From positions 496,001-560,000 of the forward strand of contig JAVHZZ010000067.1 in NCBI GenBank assembly GCA_036250195.1: DNA of 64,000 bases, read 5' to 3'. Made by a program: the position numbers and the translations under genes. The notes below the pieces were generated by a model that saw only the letters and a program-made list of their open reading frames with translations, ran no database searches and had not been told where the DNA came from. This DNA is from Mixophyes australis (Eukaryota; Chordata; Amphibia; Anura; Limnodynastidae). The stretch's first letter is position 1, and every line of letters starts with the position of its first letter. Below are positions 15,401 through 31,000 of the stretch, piece after piece.

Positions 15401-18400
15401 GTTCACTGTTTAAGCAGTCCAAAAAAATAGGAACTGCAATCTATATTACTACGTTCACTGTTTCTGCAGTCCCAAAAAATAGGAACTGCAATCTATATTA
15501 CTACTTTCACTGTTGAAGCAGTCCCAAAAAATAGGAACTGCAATCTATATTACTACGTTCACTGTTTCTGCAGTCCCAAAAAATAGGAACTGCAATCTAT
15601 ATTACTACGTTCACTGTTTCTGCAGTCCCAAAAAATAGGAACTGCAATCTATATTACTACGTTCACTGTTTAAGCAGTCCCAAAAAATAGGAACTGCAAT
15701 CTATATTACTACTTTCACTGTTTCTGCAGTCCCAAAAAATAGGAACTGCAATCTATATTACTACGTTCACTGTTTAAGCAGTCCAAAAAAAAAAGAACTG
15801 CAATCTATATTACTACGTTCACTATTTAAGCAGTCCAAAAAAATAGGAACTGCAATCTATATTACTACGTTCACTGTTTGTGCAGTCCAAAAAAATAGGA
15901 ACTGCAATCTATATTACTACATTCACTATTTCAGCAGTCCAAAAAATAGGAACTGCAATCTATATTACTACGTTCACTGTTTCTGCAGTCCCAAAAAATA
16001 GGAACTTCAATCTATATTACTACTTTCACTGTTTCTGCAGTCCCAAAAAATAGGAACTGCAATCTATATTACTACTTTCACTGTTGAAACAGTCCAAAAA
16101 ATAGGAACTGCAATCTATATTACTACGTTCACTGTTTCTGCAGTCCCAAAAAATAGGAACTGCAATCTATATTACTACGTTCACTGTTTCTGCAGTCCCA
16201 AAAAATAGGAACTGCAATCTATATTACTACGTTCACTGTTTCTGCAGTCCCAAAAAATAGGAACTGCAATCTATATTACTACGTTTACTGTTTAAGCAGT
16301 CCAAAAAAAAAAGAACTGCAATCTATATTACTACGTTCACTGTTTAAGCAGTCCAAAAAAATAGGAACTGCAATCTATATTACTACGTTTACTGTTTAAG
16401 CAGTCCAAAAAAATAGGAACTGCAATCTATATTACTACGTTCACTGTTTCTGCAGTCCCAAAAAATAGGAACTGCAATCTATATTACTACTTTCACTGTT
16501 TCTGCAGTCCCAAAAAATAGGAACTGCAATCTATATTACTACGTTCACTGTTTCTGCAGTCCCAAAAAATAGGAACTGCAATCTATATTACTACGTTCAC
16601 TGTTTCTGCAGTCCCAAAAAATAGGAACTGCAATCTATATTACTACTTTCACTGTTGAAGCAGTCCAAAAAATAGGAACTGCAATCTATATTACTACGTT
16701 CACTGTTTCTGCAGTCCCAAAAAATAGGAACTGCAATCTATATTACTACTTTCACTGTTGAAGCAGTCCAAAAAATAGGAACTGCAATCTATATTACTAC
16801 GTTCACTGTTTCTGCAGTCCCAAAAAATAGGAACTGCAATCTATATTACTACGTTCACTGTTTAAGCAGTCCCAAAAAATAGGAACTGCAATCTATATTA
16901 CTACTTTCACTGTTTCTGCAGTCCCAAAAAATAGGAACTGCAATCTATATTACTACGTTCACTGTTTAAGCAGTCCAAAAAAAAAAGAACTGCAATCTAT
17001 ATTACTACGTTCACTATTTAAGCAGTCCAAAAAAATAGGAACTGCAATCTATATTACTACGTTCACTGTTTGTGCAGTCCAAAAAAATAGGAACTGCAAT
17101 CTATATTACTACATTCACTATTTCAGCAGTCCAAAAAATAGGAACTGCAATCTATATTACTACGTTCACTGTTTCTGCAGTCCCAAAAAATAGGAACTTC
17201 AATCTATATTACTACTTTCACTGTTTCTGCAGTCCCAAAAAATAGGAACTGCAATCTATATTACTACGTTCACTGTTTCTGCAGTCCCAAAAAATAGGAA
17301 CTGCAATCTATATTACTACGTTCACTGTTTAAGCAGTCCAAAAAAATAGGAACTGCAATCTATATTACTACGTTCACTGTTTCTGCAGTCCCAAAAAATA
17401 GGAACTGCAATCTATATTACTACTTTCACTGTTGAAGCAGTCCCAAAAAATAGGAACTGCAATCTATATTACTACGTTCACTGTTTCTGCAGTCCCAAAA
17501 AATAGGAACTGCAATCTATATTACTACGTTCACTGTTTCTGCAGTCCCAAAAAATAGGAACTGCCATCTATATTACTACGTTCACTGTTTCTGCAGTCCC
17601 AAAAAATAGGAACTGCAATCTATATTACTACTTTCACTGTTGAAGCAGTCCAAAAAATAGGAACTGCAATCTATATTACTACGTTCACTGTTTCTGCAGT
17701 CCCAAAAAATAGGAACTGCAATCTATATTACTACGTTCACTGTTTCTGCAGTCCCAAAAAATAGGAACTGCAATCTATATTACTACGTTCACTGTTTAAG
17801 CAGTCCCAAAAAATAGGAACTGCAATCTATATTACTACGTTCACTGTTTCTGCAGTCCCAAAAAATAGGAACTGCAATCTATATTACTACGTTCACTGTT
17901 TCTGCAGTCCCAAAAAATAGGAACTGCAATCTATATTACTACTTTCACTGTTTCTGCAGTCCCAAAAAATAGGAACTGCAATCTATATTACTACGTTCAC
18001 TGTTTGTGCAGTCCAAAAAAATAGGAACTGCAATCTATATTACTACATTCACTGTTTCAGCAGTCCAAAAAATAGGAACTGCAATCTATATTACTACTTT
18101 CACTGTTTCTGCAGTCCCAAAAAATAGGAACTGCAATCTATATTACTACTTTCACTGTTGAAACAGTCCAAAAAATAGGAACTGCAATCTATATTACTAC
18201 GTTCACTGTTTCTGCAGTCCCAAAAAATAGGAACTGCAATCTATATTACTACGTTCACTGTTTCTGCAGTCCCAAAAAATAGGAACTGCAATCTATATTA
18301 CTACGCTCACTGTTTAAGCAGTCCAAAAAAAAAAGAACTACAATCTATATTACTACGTTCACTGTTTAAGCAGTCCAAAAAAATAGGAACTGCAATCTAT

Positions 18401-18419
18401 ATTACTACGTTCACTGTTT
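9433..18419. repeat. Adjacent tandem duplication in satellite, 4,614-bp unit
   Basis: The rare variant GAACTTC occurs at 10454, 11388 and 12580, and again at 15068, 16002 and 17194, each 4,614 bp later. TTCACAG at 9751/14365 has the same offset. Copy one is about 9433-14046 and copy two about 14047-18419, directly adjoining. After 17268 the offset becomes 4,304 (GCCATC at 13259/17563), so copy two lost 310 bp, about six monomers. Within one copy the 934- and 1,192-bp spacings of GAACTTC show earlier duplications. Confidence 0.85.
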
Positions 18420-21400
18420 GTGCAGTCCAAAAAAATAGGAACTGCAATCTATATTACTACATTCACTATTTCAGCAGTCCAAAAAATAGGAACTGCAATC
18501 TATATTACTACGTTCACTGTTTCTGCAGTCCCAAAAAATAGGAACTGCAATCTATATTACTACTTTCACTGTTTCTGCAGTCCCAAAAAATAGGAACTGC
18601 AATCTATATTACTACTTTCACTGTTGAAACAGTCCAAAAAATAGGAACTGCAATCTATATTACTACGTTCACTGTTTCTGCAGTCCCAAAAAATAGGAAC
18701 TGCAATCTATATTACTACGTTCACTGTTTCTGCAGTCCCAAAAAATAGGAACTGCAATCTATATTACTACGTTTACTGTTTAAGCAGTCCAAAAAAAAAA
18801 GAACTGCAATCTATATTACTACGTTCACTGTTTAAGCAGTCCAAAAAAATAGGAACTGCAATCTATATTACTACGTTCACTGTTTAAGCAGTCCAAAAAA
18901 ATAGGAACTGCAATCTATATTACTACGTTCACTGTTTCTGCAGTCCCAAAAAATAGGAACTGCAATCTATATTACTACTTTCACTGTTGAAGCAGTCCAA
19001 AAAATAGGAACTGCAATCTATATTACTACGTTCACTGTTTCTGCAGTCCCAAAAAATAGGAACTGCAATCTATATTACTACGTTCACTGTTTCTGCAGTC
19101 CCAAAAAATAGGAACTGCAATCTATATTACTACGTTCACTGTTTAAGCCGTCCAAAAAAAAAAGAACTGCAATCTATATTACTACGTTCAATGTTTAAGC
19201 AGTCCAAAAAAATAGGAACTGCAATCTATATTACTACGTTCACTGTTTCTGCAGTCCCAAAAAATAGGAACTGCAATCTATATTTCTACTTTCACTGTTG
19301 AAGCAGTCCAAAAAATAGGAACTGCAATCTATATTACTACGTTCACTGTTTCTGCAGTCCCAAAAAATAGGAACTGCAATCTATATTACTACGTTCACTG
19401 TTTCAGCAGTCCCAAAAAATAGGAACTGCAATCTATATTACTACATTCACTGTTTCAGCAGTCCAAAAAATAGGAACTGCAATCTATATTACTATGTTCA
19501 CTGTTTCTGCAGTCCCAAAAAATAGGAACTGCAATCTATATTACTACGTTCACAGTTTGTGCAGTCCAAAAAAATAGGAACTGCAATCTATATTACTACA
19601 TTCACTGTTTCAGCAGTCCAAAAAATAGGAACTGCAATCTATATTACTACGTTCACTGTTTCTGCAGTCCCAAAAAATAGGAACTGCAATCTATATTACT
19701 ACTTTCACTGTTTCTGCAGTCCCAAAAAATAGGAACTGCAATCTATATTACTACGTTCACTGTTTAAGCAGTCCAAAAAAATAGGAACTGCAATCTATAT
19801 TACTACATTCACTGTTTCAGCAGTCCAAAAAATAGGAACTGCAATCTATATTACTACTTTCACTGTTTCTGCAGTCCCAAAAAATAGGAACTGCAATCTA
19901 TATTACTACTTTCACTGTTGAAACAGTCCAAAAAATAGGAACTGCAATCTATATTACTACGTTCACTGTTTCTGCAGTCCCAAAAAATAGGAACTGCAAT
20001 CTATATTACTACATTCACTGTTTCAGCAGTCCAAAAAATAGGAACTGCAATCTATATTACTACGTTCACTGTTTCTGCAGTCCCAAAAAATAGGAACTGC
20101 AATCTATATTACTACGTTCACTGTTTGTGCAGTCCAAAAAAATAGGAACTGCAATCTATATTACTACATTCACTGTTTAAGCAGTCCAAAAAATAGGAAC
20201 TGCAATCTATATTACTACGTTCACTGTTTCTGCAGTCCCAAAAAATAGGAACTGCAATCTATATTACTACTTTCACTGTTTCTGCAGTCCCAAAAAATAG
20301 GAACTGCAATCTATATTACTACTTTCACTGTTGAAACAGTCCAAAAAATAGGAACTGCAATCTATATTACTACGTTCACTGTTTCTGCAGTCCCAAAAAA
20401 TAGGAACTGCAATCTATATTACTACGTTCACTGTTTCTGCAGTCCCAAAAAATAGGAACTGCAATCTATATTACTATGTTCACTGTTTAAGCAGTCCAAA
20501 AAAAAAAGAACTGCAATCTATATTACTACGTTCACTGTTTAAGCAGTCCAAGAAAATAGGAACTGCAATCTATATTACTACGTTCACTGTTTCTGCAGTC
20601 CCAAAAAATAGGAACTGCAATCTATATTACTACTTTCACTGTTTCTGCAGTCCCAAAAAATAGGAACTGCAATCTATATTACTACGTTCACTGTTTAAGC
20701 AGTCCAAAAAAAAAAGAACTGCAATCTATATTACTACGTTCACTGTTTAAGCAGTCCAAAAAAATAGGAACTGCAATCTATATTACTACGTTCACTGTTT
20801 CTGCAGTCCCAAAAAATAGGAACTGCAATCTATATTACTACTTTCACTGTTGAAGCAGTCCAAAAAATAGGAACTGCAATCTATATTACTACGTTCACTG
20901 TTTCTGCAGTCCCAAAAAATAGGAACTGCAATCTATATTACTACGTTCACTGTTTCTGCAGTCCCAAAAAATAGGAACTGCAATCTATATTACTACGTTC
21001 ACTGTTTAAGCAGTCCAAAAAAAAAAAGAACTGCAATCTATATTACTACGTTCACTGTTTAAGCAGTCCAAAAAAATAGGAACTGCAATCTATATTACTA
21101 CGTTCACTGTTTCTGCAGTCCCAAAAAATAGGAACTGCAATCTATATTACTACTTTCACTGTTGAAGCAGTCCAAAAAATAGGAACTGCAATCTATATTA
21201 CTACGTTCACTGTTTCTGCAGTCCCAAAAATAGGAACTGCAATCTATATTACTACGTTCACTGTTTCTGCAGTCCCAAAAAATAGGAACTGCAATCTATA
21301 TTACTACATTCACTGTTTCAGCAGTCCAAAAAATAGGAACTGCAATCTATATTACTACGTTCACTGTTTCTGCAGTCCCAAAAAATAGGAACTGCAATCT

Positions 21401-22049
21401 ATATTACTACGTTCACTGTTTGTGCAGTCCAAAAAAATAGGAACTGCAATCTATATTACTACATTCACTGTTTCAGCAGTCCAAAAAATAGGAACTGCAA
21501 TCTATATTACTACGTTCACTGTTTCTGCAGTCCCAAAAAATAGGAACTGCAATCTATATTACTACTTTCACTGTTTCTGCAGTCCCAAAAAATAGGAACT
21601 GCAATCTATATTACTACTTTCACTGTTGAAACAGTCCAAAAAATAGGAACTGCAATCTATATTACTACGTTCACTGTTTCTGCAGTCCCAAAAAATAGGA
21701 ACTGCAATCTATATTACTACGTTCACTGTTTCTGCAGTCCCAAAAAATAGGAACTGCAATCTATATTACTACGTTCACTGTTTAAGCAGTCCAAAAAAAA
21801 AAGAACTGCAATCTATATTACTACGTTCACTGTTTAAGCAGTCCAAAAAAATAGGAACTGCAATCTATATTACTACGTTCACTGTTTCTGCAGTCCCAAA
21901 AAATAGGAACTGCAATCTATATTACTACTTTCACTGTTTCTGCAGTCCCAAAAAATAGGAACTGCAATCTATATTACTACGTTCACTGTTTAAGCAGTCC
22001 AAAAAAAAAAGACCTGCAATCTATATTACTACGTTCACTGTTTAAGCAG

Positions 22050-25000
22050 TCCCAAAAAATAGGAACTGCAATCTATATTACTACGTTCACTGTTTCTGCA
22101 GTCCCAAAAAATAGGAACTGCAATCTATATTACTACTTTCACTGTTGAAGCAGTCCAAAAAATAGGAACTGCAATCTATATTACTACGTTCACTGTTTCT
22201 GCAGTCCCAAAAAATAGGAACTGCAATCTATATTACTACGTTCACTGTTTAAGCAGACCAAAAAAAAAAGAACTGCAATCTATATTACTACGTTCACTGT
22301 TTAAGCAGTCCAAAAAAATAGGAACTGCAATCTATATTACTACGTTCACTGTTTCTGCAGTCCCAAAAAATAGGAACTGCAATCTATATTACTACTTTCA
22401 CTGTTTCTGCAGTCCCAAAAAATAGGAACTGCAATCTATATTACTACGTTCACTGTTTAAGCAGTCCAAAAAAAAAAGAACTGCAATCTATATTACTACG
22501 TTCACTGTTTAAGCAGTCCAAAAAAATAGGAACTGTAATTTATATTACTACGTTCACTGTTTCTGCAGTCCCAAAAAATAGGAACTGCAATCTATATTAC
22601 TACTTTCACTGTTTCTGCAGTCCCAAAAAATAGGAACTGCAATCTATATTACTACTTTCACTGTTGAAACAGTCCAAAAAATAGGAACTGCAATCTATAT
22701 TACTACGTTCACTGTTTCTGCAGTCCCAAAAAATAGGAACTGCAATCTATATTACTACGTTCACTGTTTCTGCAGTCCCAAAAAATAGGAACTGCAATCT
22801 ATATTACTATGTTCACTGTTTAAGCAGTCCAAAAAAAAAAGAACTGCAATCTATATTACTACGTTCACTGTTTAAGCAGTCCAAGAAAATAGGAACTGCA
22901 ATCTATATTACTACGTTCACTGTTTCTGCAGTCCCAAAAAATAGGAACTGCAATCTATATTACTACTTTCACTGTTTCTGCAGTCCCAAAAAATAGGAAC
23001 TGCAATCTATATTACTACGTTCACTGTTTAAGCAGTCCAAAAAAAAAAGAACTGCAATCTATATTACTACGTTCACTGTTTAAGCAGTCCAAAAAAATAG
23101 GAACTGCAATCTATATTACTACGTTCACTGTTTCTGCAGTCCCAAAAAATAGGAACTGCAATCTATATTACTACTTTCACTGTTGAAGCAGTCCAAAAAA
23201 TAGGAACTGCAATCTATATTACTACGTTCACTGTTTCTGCAGTCCCAAAAAATAGGAACTGCAATCTATATTACTACGTTCACTGTTTCTGCAGTCCCAA
23301 AAAATAGGAACTGCAATCTATATTACTACGTTCACTGTTTAAGCAGTCCAAAAAAAAAAAGAACTGCAATCTATATTACTACGTTCACTGTTTAAGCAGT
23401 CCAAATAAATAGGAACTGCAATCTATATTACTACGTTCACTGTTTCTGCAGTCCCAAAAAATAGGAACTGCAATCTATATTACTACTTTCACTGTTGAAG
23501 CAGTCCAAAAAATAGGAACTGCAATCTATATTACTACGTTCACTGTTTCTGCAGTCCCAAAAATAGGAACTGCAATCTATATTACTACGTTCACTGTTTC
23601 TGCAGTCCCAAAAAATAGGAACTGCAATCTATATTACTACATTCACTGTTTCAGCAGTCCAAAAAATAGGAACTGCAATCTATATTACTACGTTCACTGT
23701 TTCTGCAGTCCCAAAAAATAGGAACTGCAATCTATATTACTACGTTCACTGTTTGTGCAGTCCAAAAAAATAGGAACTGCAATCTATATTACTACATTCA
23801 CTGTTTCAGCAGTCCAAAAAATAGGAACTGCAATCTATATTACTACGTTCACTGTTTCTGCAGTCCCAAAAAATAGGAACTGCAATCTATATTACTACTT
23901 TCACTGTTTCTGCAGTCCCAAAAAATAGGAACTGCAATCTATATTACTACTTTCACTGTTGAAACAGTCCAAAAAATAGGAACTGCAATCTATATTACTA
24001 CGTTCACTGTTTCTGCAGTCCCAAAAAATAGGAACTGCAATCTATATTACTACGTTCACTGTTTCTGCAGTCCCAAAAAATAGGAACTGCAATCTATATT
24101 ACTACGTTCACTGTTTAAGCAGTCCAAAAAAAAAAGAACTGCAATCTATATTACTACGTTCACTGTTTAAGCAGTCCAAAAAAATAGGAACTGCAATCTA
24201 TATTACTACGTTCACTGTTTCTGCAGTCCCAAAAAATAGGAACTGCAATCTATATTACTACTTTCACTGTTTCTGCAGTCCCAAAAAATAGGAACTGCAA
24301 TCTATATTACTACGTTCACTGTTTAAGCAGTCCAAAAAAAAAAGACCTGCAATCTATATTACTACGTTCACTGTTTAAGCAGTCCCAAAAAATAGGAACT
24401 GCAATCTATATTACTACGTTCACTGTTTCTGCAGTCCCAAAAAATAGGAACTGCAATCTATATTACTACTTTCACTGTTGAAGCAGTCCAAAAAATAGGA
24501 ACTGCAATCTATATTACTACGTTCACTGTTTCTGCAGTCCCAAAAAATAGGAACTGCAATCTATATTACTACGTTCACTGTTTAAGCAGACCAAAAAAAA
24601 AAGAACTGCAATCTATATTACTACGTTCACTGTTTAAGCAGTCCAAAAAAATAGGAACTGCAATCTATATTACTACGTTCACTGTTTCTGCAGTCCCAAA
24701 AAATAGGAACTGCAATCTATATTACTACTTTCACTGTTTCTGCAGTCCCAAAAAATAGGAACTGCAATCTATATTACTACGTTCACTGTTTAAGCAGTCC
24801 AAAAAAAAAAGAACTGCAATCTATATTACTACGTTCACTGTTTAAGCAGTCCAAAAAAATAGGAACTGCAATTTATATTACTACGTTCACTGTTTCTGCA
24901 GTCCCAAAAAATAGGAACTGCAATCTATATTACTACTTTCACTGTTTCTGCAGTCCCAAAAAATAGGAACTGCAATCTATATTACTACTTTCACTGTTGA

Positions 25001-28000
25001 AACAGTCCAAAAAATAGGAACTGCAATCTATATTACTACGTTCACTGTTTCTGCAGTCCCAAAAAATAGGAACTGCAATCTATATTACTACGTTCACTGT
25101 TTCTGCAGTCCCAAAAAATAGGAACTGCAATCTATATTACTACGTTCACTGTTTAAGCAGTCCAAAAAAAAAAGAACTGCAATCTATATTACTACGTTCA
25201 CTGTTTAAGCAGTCCAAAAAAATAGGAACTGCAATCTATATTACTACGTTCACTGTTTCTGCAGTCCCAAAAAATAGGAACTGCAATCTATATTACTACT
25301 TTCACTGTTTCTGCAGTCCCAAAAAATAGGAACTGCAATCTATATTACTACGTTCACTGTTTAAGCAGTCCAAAAAAAAAAGACCTGCAATCTATATTAC
25401 TACGTTCACTGTTTAAGCAGTCCCAAAAAATAGGAACTGCAATCTATATTACTACGTTCACTGTTTCTGCAGTCCCAAAAAATAGGAACTGCAATCTATA
25501 TTACTACTTTCACTGTTGAAGCAGTCCAAAAAATAGGAACTGCAATCTATATTACTACGTTCACTGTTTCTGCAGTCCCAAAAAATAGGAACTGCAATCT
25601 ATATTACTACGTTCACTGTTTAAGCAGACCAAAAAAAAAAGAACTGCAATCTATATTACTACGTTCACTGTTTAAGCAGTCCAAAAAAATAGGAACTGCA
25701 ATCTATATTACTACGTTCACTGTTTCTGCAGTCCCAAAAAATAGGAACTGCAATCTATATTACTACTTTCACTGTTTCTGCAGTCCCAAAAAATAGGAAC
25801 TGCAATCTATATTACTACGTTCACTGTTTAAGCAGTCCAAAAAAAAAAGAACTGCAATCTATATTACTACGTTCACTGTTTAAGCAGTCCAAAAAAATAG
25901 GAACTGTAATTTATATTACTACGTTCACTGTTTCTGCAGTCCCAAAAAATAGGAACTGCAATCTATATTACTACTTTCACTGTTTCTGCAGTCCCAAAAA
26001 ATAGGAACTGCAATCTATATTACTACTTTCACTGTTGAAACAGTCCAAAAAATAGGAACTGCAATCTATATTACTACGTTCACTGTTTCTGCAGTCCCAA
26101 AAAATAGGAACTGCAATCTATATTACTACGTTCACTGTTTCTGCAGTCCCAAAAAATAGGAACTGCAATCTATATTACTATGTTCACTGTTTAAGCAGTC
26201 CAAAAAAAAAAGAACTGCAATCTATATTACTACGTTCACTGTTTAAGCAGTCCAAGAAAATAGGAACTGCAATCTATATTACTACGTTCACTGTTTCTGC
26301 AGTCCCAAAAAATAGGAACTGCAATCTATATTACTACTTTCACTGTTTCTGCAGTCCCAAAAAATAGGAACTGCAATCTATATTACTACGTTCACTGTTT
26401 AAGCAGTCCAAAAAAAAAAGAACTGCAATCTATATTACTACGTTCACTGTTTAAGCAGTCCAAAAAAATAGGAACTGCAATCTATATTACTACGTTCACT
26501 GTTTCTGCAGTCCCAAAAAATAGGAACTGCAATCTATATTACTACTTTCACTGTTGAAGCAGTCCAAAAAATAGGAACTGCAATCTATATTACTACGTTC
26601 ACTGTTTCTGCAGTCCCAAAAAATAGGAACTGCAATCTATATTACTACGTTCACTGTTTCTGCAGTCCCAAAAAATAGGAACTGCAATCTATATTACTAC
26701 GTTCACTGTTTAAGCAGTCCAAAAAAAAAAAGAACTGCAATCTATATTACTACGTTCACTGTTTAAGCAGTCCAAATAAATAGGAACTGCAATCTATATT
26801 ACTACGTTCACTGTTTCTGCAGTCCCAAAAAATAGGAACTGCAATCTATATTACTACTTTCACTGTTGAAGCAGTCCAAAAAATAGGAACTGCAATCTAT
26901 ATTACTACGTTCACTGTTTCTGCAGTCCCAAAAATAGGAACTGCAATCTATATTACTACGTTCACTGTTTCTGCAGTCCCAAAAAATAGGAACTGCAATC
27001 TATATTACTACATTCACTGTTTCAGCAGTCCAAAAAATAGGAACTGCAATCTATATTACTACGTTCACTGTTTCTGCAGTCCCAAAAAATAGGAACTGCA
27101 ATCTATATTACTACGTTCACTGTTTGTGCAGTCCAAAAAAATAGGAACTGCAATCTATATTACTACATTCACTGTTTCAGCAGTCCAAAAAATAGGAACT
27201 GCAATCTATATTACTACGTTCACTGTTTCTGCAGTCCCAAAAAATAGGAACTGCAATCTATATTACTACTTTCACTGTTTCTGCAGTCCCAAAAAATAGG
27301 AACTGCAATCTATATTACTACTTTCACTGTTGAAACAGTCCAAAAAATAGGAACTGCAATCTATATTACTACGTTCACTGTTTCTGCAGTCCCAAAAAAT
27401 AGGAACTGCAATCTATATTACTACGTTCACTGTTTCTGCAGTCCCAAAAAATAGGAACTGCAATCTATATTACTACGTTCACTGTTTAAGTAGTCCAAAA
27501 AAAAAAGAACTGCAATCTATATTACTACGTTCACTGTTTAAGCAGTCCAAAAAAATAGGAACTGCAATCTATATTACTACGTTCACTGTTTCTGCAGTCC
27601 CAAAAAATAGGAACTGCAATCTATATTACTACTTTCACTGTTTCTGCAGTCCCAAAAAATAGGAACTGCAATCTATATTACTACGTTCACTGTTTAAGCA
27701 GTCCAAAAAAAAAAGACCTGCAATCTATATTACTACGTTCACTGTTTAAGCAGTCCCAAAAAATAGGAACTGCAATCTATATTACTACGTTCACTGTTTC
27801 TGCAGTCCCAAAAAATAGGAACTGCAATCTATATTACTACTTTCACTGTTGAAGCAGTCCAAAAAATAGGAACTGCAATCTATATTACTACGTTCACTGT
27901 TTCTGCAGTCCCAAAAAATAGGAACTGCAATCTATATTACTACGTTCACTGTTTAAGCAGACCAAAAAAAAAAGAACTGCAATCTATATTACTACGTTCA

Positions 28001-31000
28001 CTGTTTAAGCAGTCCAAAAAAATAGGAACTGCAATCTATATTACTACGTTCACTGTTTCTGCAGTCCCAAAAAATAGGAACTGCAATCTATATTACTACT
28101 TTCACTGTTTCTGCAGTCCCAAAAAATAGGAACTGCAATCTATATTACTACGTTCACTGTTTAAGCAGTCCAAAAAAAAAAGAACTGCAATCTATATTAC
28201 TACGTTCACTGTTTAAGCAGTCCAAAAAAATAGGAACTGCAATTTATATTACTACGTTCACTGTTTCTGCAGTCCCAAAAAATAGGAACTGCAATCTATA
28301 TTACTACTTTCACTGTTTCTGCAGTCCCAAAAAATAGGAACTGCAATCTATATTACTACGTTCACTGTTTAAGCAGTCCAAAAAAAAAAGAACGGCAATC
28401 TATATTACTACGTTCACTGTTTAAGCAGTCCAAAAAAAAAAGAACAGCAATCTATATTACTACGTTCACTGTTTAAGCAGTCCAAAAAAATAGGAACTGC
28501 AATCTATATTACTACGTTCACTGTTTCTGCAGTCCCAAAAAATAGGAACTGCAATCTATATTACTACTTTCACTGTTGAAGCAGTCCAAAAAATAGGAAC
28601 TGCAATCTATATTACTACGTTCACTGTTTCTGCAGTCCCAAAAAATAGGAACTGCAATCTATATTACTACGTTCACTGTTTCTGCAGTCCCAAAAAATAG
28701 GAACTGCAATCTATATTACTACATTCACTGTTTCAGCAGTCCAAAAAAATAGGAACTGCAATCTATATTACTACATTCACTGTTTCAGCAGTCCAAAAAA
28801 TAGGAACTGCAATCTATATTACTACGTTCACTGTTTCTGCAGTCCCAAAAAATAGGAACTGCAATCTATATTACTACGTTCACTGTTTCTGCAGTCCCAA
28901 CAAATAGGAACTGCAATCTATATTACTACTTTCACTGTTGAAACAGTCAAAAAAATAGGAACTGCAATCTATTTTACTACGTTCACTGATTCTGCAGTCC
29001 CAAAAAATAGGAACTGCAATCTATATTACTACGTTCACTGTTTCTGCAGTCCCAAAAAATAGGAACTGCAATCTATATTACTACGTTCACTGTTTAAGCA
29101 GTCCAAAAAAAAAAGAACTGCAATCTATATTACTACGTTCACTGTTTAAGCAGTCCAAAAAAATAGGAACTGCAATCTATATTATTACGTTCACTGTTTC
29201 TGCAGTCCCAAAAAATAGGAACTGCAATCTATATTACTACTTTCACTGTTTCTGCAGTCCCAAAAAATAGGAACTGCAATCTATATTACTACGTTCACTG
29301 TTTAAGCAGTCCAAAAAAAAAAGAACTGCAATCTATATTACTACGTTCACTGTTTAAGCAGTCCAAAAAAATAGGAACTGCAATCTATATTACTACGTTC
29401 ACTGTTTCTGCAGTCCCAAAAAATAGGAACTGCAATCTATATTACTACTTTCACTGTTTCTGCAGTCCCAAAAAATAGGAACTGCAATCTATATTACTAC
29501 GTTCACTGTTTAAGCAGTCCAAAAAAAAAAGAACTGCAATCTATATTACTACGTTCACTGTTTAAGCAGTCCAAAAAAATAGGAACTGCAATCTATATTA
29601 CTACGTTCACTGTTTCTGCAGTCCCAAAAAATAGGAACTGCAATCTATATTACTACTTTCACTGTTTCTGCAGTCCCAAAAAATAGGAACTGCAATCTAT
29701 ATTACTACGTTCACTGTTTAAGCAGTCCAAAAAAAAAAGACCTGCAATCTATATTACTACGTTCACTGTTTAAGCAGTCCCAAAAAATAGGAACTGCAAT
29801 CTATATTACTACGTTCACTGTTTCTGCAGTCCCAAAAAATAGGAACTGCAATCTATATTACTACTTTCACTGTTGAAGCAGTCCAAAAAATAGGAACTGC
29901 AATCTATATTACTACGTTCACTGTTTCTGCAGTCCCAAAAAATAGGAACTGCAATCTATATTACTACGTTCACTGTTTAAGCAGACCAAAAAAAAAAGAA
30001 CTGCAATCTATATTACTACGTTCACTGTTTAAGCAGTCCAAAAAAATAGGAACTGCAATCTATATTACTACGTTCACTGTTTCTGCAGTCCCAAAAAATA
30101 GGAACTGCAATCTATATTACTACTTTCACTGTTTCTGCAGTCCCAAAAAATAGGAACTGCAATCTATATTACTACGTTCACTGTTTAAGCAGTCCAAAAA
30201 AAAAAGAACTGCAATCTATATTACTACGTTCACTGTTTAAGCAGTCCAAAAAAATAGGAACTGCAATTTATATTACTACGTTCACTGTTTCTGCAGTCCC
30301 AAAAAATAGGAACTGCAATCTATATTACTACTTTCACTGTTTCTGCAGTCCCAAAAAATAGGAACTGCAATCTATATTACTACGTTCACTGTTTAAGCAG
30401 TCCAAAAAAAAAAGAACGGCAATCTATATTACTACGTTCACTGTTTAAGCAGTCCAAAAAAAAAAGAACAGCAATCTATATTACTACGTTCACTGTTTAA
30501 GCAGTCCAAAAAAATAGGAACTGCAATCTATATTACTACGTTCACTGTTTCTGCAGTCCCAAAAAATAGGAACTGCAATCTATATTACTACTTTCACTGT
30601 TGAAGCAGTCCAAAAAATAGGAACTGCAATTTATATTACTACGTTCACTGTTTCTGCAGTCCCAAAAAATAGGAACTGCAATCTATATTACTACGTTCAC
30701 TGTTTCTGCAGTCCCAAAAAATAGGAACTGCAATCTATATTACTACATTCACTGTTTCAGCAGTCCAAAAAAATAGGAACTGCAATCTATATTACTACAT
30801 TCACTGTTTCAGCAGTCCAAAAAATAGGAACTGCAATCTATATTACTACGTTCACTGTTTCTGCAGTCCCAAAAAATAGGAACTGCAATCTATATTACTA
30901 CGTTCACTGTTTCTGCAGTCCCAACAAATAGGAACTGCAATCTATATTACTACTTTCACTGTTGAAACAGTCAAAAAAATAGGAACTGCAATCTATTTTA

